Below, piece after piece: positions 59,785 to 64,000 of a stretch of 64,000 nt of DNA. Source of the DNA: Paragemmobacter amnigenus (GTDB lineage: Bacteria; Pseudomonadota; Alphaproteobacteria; Rhodobacterales; Rhodobacteraceae); the NCBI RefSeq assembly GCF_009908265.2, contig NZ_JAAATX020000008.1, positions 124,001-188,000 of the forward strand, read 5' to 3'. Both the position numbers and the translations under genes were made by a program. A model generated the notes under the pieces. That model saw only the letters and a list, made by a program, of their open reading frames with translations. It was not told the origin of the DNA and searched no databases. How positions within the stretch are numbered: position 1 is the first letter of the stretch; each line of letters opens with the position of its first letter.

Positions 59785-60641
59785 CGCGCCCCCCCGATCA
59801 GCCCGTATTGCCGCGCCTTGTTGCGAAGGAAGGGCAGGCCATTGTCCATCACCTCCTCGAAGTTCCGCGCCACGGGTCGCCACACGGCAAGGCCATAGGC
59901 CACCTCGGGCGGCATGTTGACGAAACTCTCCATCGCCAGCCCGCCCCGGAACCCGATGGCCGCCAGCGTCGCATAGACCTCGTCCCAGTCGCAGGTCCCC
60001 TCGCCGGGCGTGCCGCGGTCGCTCTCGGACAGGTGGATATAGCGCAGATGCTCGCGCGCATCGAGGATGCCGTTCCCCGCGCCCTTCTCCTCGATATTCA
60101 TGTGATAGGTGTCCAGATGGATGAAGATATTGTCCGCCCCCACCTTCTCGATCAGCCATTTCGCCTGCCATCCGGTGTTCAGCAGATGGTTCTCGTAGCG
60201 GTTCACCGGCTCGATCCCGAAGGCGATTCCCAGCGCCTTGGCATGTTTCGCCGCCGCCTCCAGCGCGCGGGCGATGTTGTCATATTCCGCAGGGGTCGGC
60301 GGCAGGCCGGTGCGCTGGCCGATCCCGCCATAGGTCACGCCCGACAACGCCTCGCAACCCATCTCGGCCGTCTTGTCCATGGCAAGTTTCAGATGGTCGA
60401 TCGCCGCGTCCGGATTGACCGAGGCCCAGGCCCGTTCGGGCAGGCCCAGCGAACAGACCCCGCGCAGCCCGTGCCGTTCCAGCAAGGCGCGCGTGTGTCG
60501 CGTGTCGACGCTCTCGGGCGACAACAGCGCGATCTCGATGAAATCCATCCCGTAACGGACCGCCCCGTCGATGGCCCGCTCGGCCCCCGCGCGGTCCCAG
60601 CTCATGGTCCACATGCTGGTGTGGACGCCGAACCCTTCCAT
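59781..60641 (-). CDS. D-tagatose 3-epimerase-type sugar epimerase
   Basis: This 286-residue TIM-barrel enzyme probably epimerises a ketose at C3. Metal ligands E144, D177, H203 and E238 have exactly the spacing of the Pseudomonas D-tagatose 3-epimerase ligands E152, D185, H211 and E246, and NRYE (E150) supplies the second acidic residue near the site. Shine-Dalgarno GGAGG precedes ATG 60641. It is coupled to the P-loop kinase gene. Whether the substrate is a free ketose (psicose, tagatose, fructose) or a phosphate is open. Confidence 0.84.
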   Translation of the reverse strand: MEGFGVHTSMWTMSWDRAGAERAIDGAVRYGMDFIEIALLSPESVDTRHTRALLERHGLRGVCSLGLPERAWASVNPDAAIDHLKLAMDKTAEMGCEALSGVTYGGIGQRTGLPPTPAEYDNIARALEAAAKHAKALGIAFGIEPVNRYENHLLNTGWQAKWLIEKVGADNIFIHLDTYHMNIEEKGAGNGILDAREHLRYIHLSESDRGTPGEGTCDWDEVYATLAAIGFRGGLAMESFVNMPPEVAYGLAVWRPVARNFEEVMDNGLPFLRNKARQYGLIGGAR

Positions 60642-60757
60642 CCCCCGATCCTCCCCTTCACCGTCGGCCTGCCGCGCGCACATCCGGCGGACGCCGCCTT
60701 GGCAAAAGGTGAAGCAGAGCCGCCACGAAGGCAACCACCGGCTTGGCCCGCGCGGGT

Positions 60758-61468
60758 TCAGACGTCCCCGGGGTCCTCGACACGGGGCCGCGCCGCCCCT
60801 GCGGCAAGCCGCGGGATCAGCGCCATCACCTCGTCGAAATCCTCGGCAAAGGCATCGGGCGCGCTCTCGCCCAGCGCCGCCCCGCCATAGCCCCAGCGCA
60901 CCGCGATGACCGGCAGACCGGCCGCCTGCGCCGCCCGCACATCCACCACGCTGTCGCCCACCATGACCACGCCGCCCGCGGCATGGCCCGCAGGCAGGCA
61001 GCGCAGCAGATGGTCGGGATCGGGCTTCGCCACGCCAAAGGTATCCGGTCCCGCCACCAGCGCGAAACCCGACAGCAGGTCCAGATCGGCCAGCAGGCCC
61101 CGCGCGCTGGCCTCGAGCTTGTTGGTACAGACCACCAGCCGCCATCCGGCCTGCCGCAACTCGCGCAGACCCTTGACCACGCCGGAATAGGGGCGGCTCC
61201 GGCGCGACAGATGTTTGGTGTAATGCTGCAGGAAACGCTGCACCGCCTGCGACTGGTCCTCCTCGGCCAGCCGCACCCCGCGCACGGCCAGCCCCTTGCG
61301 CACCAGTTCCGCCACGCCATGCCCGATCAGCCCGCGCACATGGTCCAGCCCCAGAGGCTCCAGCCCGCGCTCGAAAAGCAGCGTATCCAGCGCATCGGCC
61401 AGATCGGGCGCGCTGTCCACCAGCGTCCCGTCCAGATCGAAGATCACCGTCCCGCGCTCCTCACGCAT
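60758..61468 (-). CDS. gph: Phosphoglycolate phosphatase (HAD superfamily)
   Basis: This 236-residue HAD hydrolase has the nucleophile motif D11-L-D13-GT, the threonine motif in VVCTNK, the lysine in GVAKPDP, and the MVGDSVVD acidic motif, with the family's helical cap. It probably removes phosphate from 2-phosphoglycolate formed by Rubisco oxygenation or DNA repair. Its ATG lies 8 bp inside the lpd stop region, so the two are coupled; the transketolase gene is next upstream. A sugar-phosphate phosphatase role is the alternative. Confidence 0.88.
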   Translation of the reverse strand: MREERGTVIFDLDGTLVDSAPDLADALDTLLFERGLEPLGLDHVRGLIGHGVAELVRKGLAVRGVRLAEEDQSQAVQRFLQHYTKHLSRRSRPYSGVVKGLRELRQAGWRLVVCTNKLEASARGLLADLDLLSGFALVAGPDTFGVAKPDPDHLLRCLPAGHAAGGVVMVGDSVVDVRAAQAAGLPVIAVRWGYGGAALGESAPDAFAEDFDEVMALIPRLAAGAARPRVEDPGDV

Positions 61469-62855
61469 GGATCGCCCCCTCGCGCGCGGCGAGCACCGCC
61501 TCGTGCAGCGCCTCGGACAGGGTGGGATGCGGAAAGACCACATGCGCCAGTTGTTCGGACGTCGCCCCCAGCGACACCGCGATGGTCAGCCCGTGGATCA
61601 GCTCCGACGCCTCGGCCCCGATGACCTGCGCGCCCACGATCCGGTCGGTCGCCGCATCGAACAGGCATTTCACCAGCCCGTCAGGTTCCCCCACCACCAG
61701 CGCCTTGCCATTCCCGCGCAGGCTGAACCGTCCCACGCGCAGCGCCATCCCCCGCTCTGCCGCCGCGGCCTCGGTCAGACCCACGCTCGCCACCTGCGGG
61801 CTGGCATAGATGCAGGCAGGCACCGGCCCCTTGGCATGGACCGCGTGCCCCGCGATGCCCTCGACACAGGCGATCCCCTCATGCTCGGCCTTGTGGGCCA
61901 GCATGGGCGGACCCGCCACGTCACCGATGGCGTAAAGGCCGGGCACATTGGTGCGCCCCGCCCCGTCTGTCTGCACCGCGCCATGCGAGAGCACGACGCC
62001 GAGCGTCTCGAGCCCAAGGCCCGAGACATTCGGCACCACCCCCGCCGCGCTGAGGAGCCGGTCGGCCGCAAGGACCGTGCCGTCGGAGAGGTGGGCGGTG
62101 AGGCTGTCCGCCCCGCGGTCCAGCCGCGTGACGGAAACACCCGTATGGATGGCGATGCCCCGCTTCTGCAACGCCTTGGCCATCAGGCCGGAAATCTCGG
62201 CATCCTCGGCGGGCAGGATGCGGTCGGCCAATTCGACAAGCGTGACCTTCACGCCCATCGCGGCATAGATCGACGCGAACTCCACCCCGATCGCCCCCGA
62301 CCCGACGACGACCAGCGACGACGGAACGCGATCCGGCCGCAGCGCCTGCATATAGGTCCAGACCAGCCGCCCGTCGGGTTCCAGCCCCGGCAGACTGCGC
62401 GGGCTTGCCCCTGTCGCAAGGATGATATGCGGCGCGGCATAGGCCCCCGCCCCCAGCGCGCCCCGCGGCGCGGGGACCGGCCCCTCGGCCACCTCGACCT
62501 GCCCCGGCGCGGTGATGCGCGCCGCGCCCCAGATCAGGTCCACCCCGTTCTTCTTCAACAGGAAGGCCACACCCGCCGACAACTGCCCGCTCACCTCGCC
62601 CGACCGCGCAACCAGCCGCGCAGGGTCGATGGCGGGCGACAGCGGCATCAGCCCGAACCGTTCCGCATGGGACGCCTGATGCAGCAGGTCCGTCCCCTTC
62701 AACATCGCCTTGGTCGGGATGCAGCCCCAGTTCAGGCAGATGCCCCCCAGATGCGCCCGCTCCACCAGCCCCACGCGCAGCCCCAACTGCCGCGCCCGGA
62801 TCGCCGCGACATAGCCGCCCGGCCCCGCGCCGAGGATCAGCACATCATGCGTCAT
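61461..62855 (-). CDS. lpd: Dihydrolipoyl dehydrogenase
   Basis: This 464-residue flavoprotein reoxidises dihydrolipoamide with NAD+. It has the FAD motif GAGPGGYVAAIRA (9-21), the redox disulfide C40-x4-C45 (GGICLNWGCIPTK), an NAD loop GSGAIGVEFA, and the HPTLSEALHEA dimer motif with the active-site histidine. Normal length. It overlaps the transketolase gene by 11 bp and gph by 8 bp. No E1/E2 or glycine-cleavage partner is adjacent, so this may be a second Lpd paralogue. Confidence 0.93.
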   Translation of the reverse strand: MTHDVLILGAGPGGYVAAIRARQLGLRVGLVERAHLGGICLNWGCIPTKAMLKGTDLLHQASHAERFGLMPLSPAIDPARLVARSGEVSGQLSAGVAFLLKKNGVDLIWGAARITAPGQVEVAEGPVPAPRGALGAGAYAAPHIILATGASPRSLPGLEPDGRLVWTYMQALRPDRVPSSLVVVGSGAIGVEFASIYAAMGVKVTLVELADRILPAEDAEISGLMAKALQKRGIAIHTGVSVTRLDRGADSLTAHLSDGTVLAADRLLSAAGVVPNVSGLGLETLGVVLSHGAVQTDGAGRTNVPGLYAIGDVAGPPMLAHKAEHEGIACVEGIAGHAVHAKGPVPACIYASPQVASVGLTEAAAAERGMALRVGRFSLRGNGKALVVGEPDGLVKCLFDAATDRIVGAQVIGAEASELIHGLTIAVSLGATSEQLAHVVFPHPTLSEALHEAVLAAREGAIHA

Positions 62856-64000
62856 GGCCCAGCCTTTCCACGGCCAGCGCCACCACCGCCTCCGCCGTGA
62901 TCCCGAAATGGCGATACAGCACCTCTGCCGGGGCCGAGGCACCGAAGCCCGTCATCCCGACGAAGCCGCCCTCTGCCCCGATCACCTCGTCCCAGCCAAA
63001 GCGCAGCGCGGCCTCGACCCCGATCCGCACCCCCTGCCCCAGCACGGCGGCGCGATAGGCCGCATCCTGCGCGCGGAACAGCTCGAAGGATGGCAGCGAC
63101 ACCACCGCCGCCCCGATCCCCCGCGCCTCCAGCGCCGCCCGCGCCTCGACCGCCAGCGACACCTCGGACCCCGTCGCGACGATCGTCACCTTGCGCGGCC
63201 CGCACTCCGCCTCGGCCAGCACATAGCCGCCGCGCGCGCTGGCATTGCCCACGCCGCCATCGGCCCGCAGCACCGGCAGGTCCTGCCGCGACAGGACAAT
63301 GGCCGTCGGCCCCTTCGCCCGATCCAGCGCGATCTCCCATGCCTCCGCCGCCTCGACCGCATCGGCGGGGCGCAGCGTCACCAGCCCCGGCGTCGCGCGC
63401 AGCATGGCCAGCGTCTCCACCGGCTGGTGGGTCGGGCCATCCTCGCCCAGACCGATGCTGTCATGGGTCAGCACATAGGTAACCGGCAGCCCCATCAGAC
63501 AGGACAGCCGCAGCGCGGGATGCAGGTAATCGGCAAAGACAAGGAACGTCCCCGCATAGGGCCGATAGCCCCCGTGCAGCGCCATCCCGTTCATCACCGC
63601 CGCCATGCCATGCTCGCGCACGCCGTAATGGATGTAGCGCCCCGCGAAATCCTGCGCCGTCAGCGGCGCCGTCGCCTTGGTCAGCGTGTTGACCGACCCC
63701 GTCAGGTCCGCCGACCCGCCGATCAGCGCAGGCACCCGCGCCGTCAGAACCTCCAGCGCCGCGCCGCTGGCCTTGCGCGTGGCCATGGCCTTGCCCGCCT
63801 CGGACAGCCCCGCCCGATGCGCCGCCAGCGCCTCGCGCCAGCCATCGGGCAGCCGCCCCTCGTGATGCGCCAGAAACGCCCCGCGCCGCGACGACGCCGC
63901 CAGCCGCGCTTCCCAGTCCAGCCGCAAGGCCACGCCGCGCGCGCCCGCCGCCGCCCATGCCGCGCGCACCTCCTCGGGCACCTCGAACGGACCATGCGCC
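62845..64000 (-). CDS. tkt: Transketolase, C-terminal part (truncated by window edge)
   Basis: The 385 codons in view run off the right edge; the N-terminal TPP diphosphate domain is missing. The pyrimidine-binding domain has IGGSADLTGSVNT, GVREHGMAAVMNGMA with the catalytic-centre glutamate, and the family's HDSIGLGEDGPTHQPVE; the C-terminal domain closes with SLPSFELFRAQ. This is transketolase of the pentose phosphate/Calvin pathways, moving two-carbon units between ketoses and aldoses. It is upstream of lpd and gph in one overlapping operon. Confidence 0.93.
   Translation of the reverse strand, partial: AHGPFEVPEEVRAAWAAAGARGVALRLDWEARLAASSRRGAFLAHHEGRLPDGWREALAAHRAGLSEAGKAMATRKASGAALEVLTARVPALIGGSADLTGSVNTLTKATAPLTAQDFAGRYIHYGVREHGMAAVMNGMALHGGYRPYAGTFLVFADYLHPALRLSCLMGLPVTYVLTHDSIGLGEDGPTHQPVETLAMLRATPGLVTLRPADAVEAAEAWEIALDRAKGPTAIVLSRQDLPVLRADGGVGNASARGGYVLAEAECGPRKVTIVATGSEVSLAVEARAALEARGIGAAVVSLPSFELFRAQDAAYRAAVLGQGVRIGVEAALRFGWDEVIGAEGGFVGMTGFGASAPAEVLYRHFGITAEAVVALAVERLGHDA

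Overview
The window is about 64 kb of very GC-rich chromosomal DNA with tightly packed genes. Everything recognisable points to an alphaproteobacterium of the Rhodobacteraceae (Rhodobacter/Paracoccus/Tabrizicola-like): a circularly permuted two-piece tmRNA gene whose tag reads ANDNRAPVALAA, a ctaC-ctaB-ORF-ctaG-ctaE-SURF1 cytochrome aa3 oxidase cluster divergent from tldD, and a phr-cfa-trgA-trgB cluster of the kind known from Rhodobacter sphaeroides. No phage, transposase, CRISPR array or plasmid genes were seen; this is ordinary chromosome with accessory catabolic blocks.

Layout. 0-5.2 kb: cysteine synthase, an NCS2 purine/pyrimidine permease with a hairpin leader, a class III aminotransferase and a GntR regulator that share TGATCA-centred palindromes. 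5.2-19.1 kb: a sugar/hemicellulose utilisation island. A long minus-strand operon (ABC binding protein, two permeases, ATPase, GH2 beta-mannosidase-like enzyme, sugar isomerase, Gfo/Idh dehydrogenase, GH43 beta-xylosidase-like enzyme) diverges from a LacI regulator, a second isomerase and a second Gfo/Idh dehydrogenase. Two LacI-type operators exactly 21 bp apart lie in the divergent promoter region. Both hydrolases lack signal peptides, so short oligosaccharides are probably imported intact and cut in the cytoplasm.

19.1-25.4 kb: photolyase, cyclopropane-fatty-acid synthase and the tellurite-resistance pair TrgA/TrgB, then an unrecognised 611-residue acidic, helix-rich protein with a glycine-rich N-terminal stretch, a degenerate EF-hand-like loop and a C-terminal (GGDPSS)5 tail encoded by an 18-bp tandem repeat. 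25.6-33 kb: a class V aminotransferase, an AcuI-like acrylyl-CoA reductase, a solitary PotD-like binding protein, ssrA, paired hairpin repeats, an FAD-linked 2-hydroxyacid oxidase, an exported metallo-beta-lactamase-fold protein and a GNAT acetyltransferase. 33-40 kb: M16 peptidase, threonine synthase and the cta cluster, ending at an FNR-like box shared with tldD.

40-48.3 kb: TldD, the RNA-binding protein Tex, and a plus-strand operon of two small membrane proteins, 5-formyltetrahydrofolate cyclo-ligase, an EEP-family protein and a ClsB-like phospholipase D. 48.3-57.2 kb: an apparent 3' remnant of a glycerate kinase gene, then GntR-pxpA-pxpB-pxpC (ATP-dependent 5-oxoprolinase) divergent from a complete Liv-type ABC transporter plus a hydantoin/Asp-Glu racemase, with a 24-bp inverted repeat between them. 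The layout suggests one regulon for uptake, racemisation and hydrolysis of a cyclic amide such as 5-oxoproline. 57.3-64 kb: a full-length ArsA ATPase with its cysteine triad but no ars partners, a P-loop sugar/nucleoside kinase, a tagatose-3-epimerase-type enzyme, phosphoglycolate phosphatase, dihydrolipoyl dehydrogenase and a transketolase cut by the window edge.

Most gene calls rest on family motifs visible in the translations. Substrates of transporters and sugar enzymes, all operators, and the structured leader are inferences from sequence and context.
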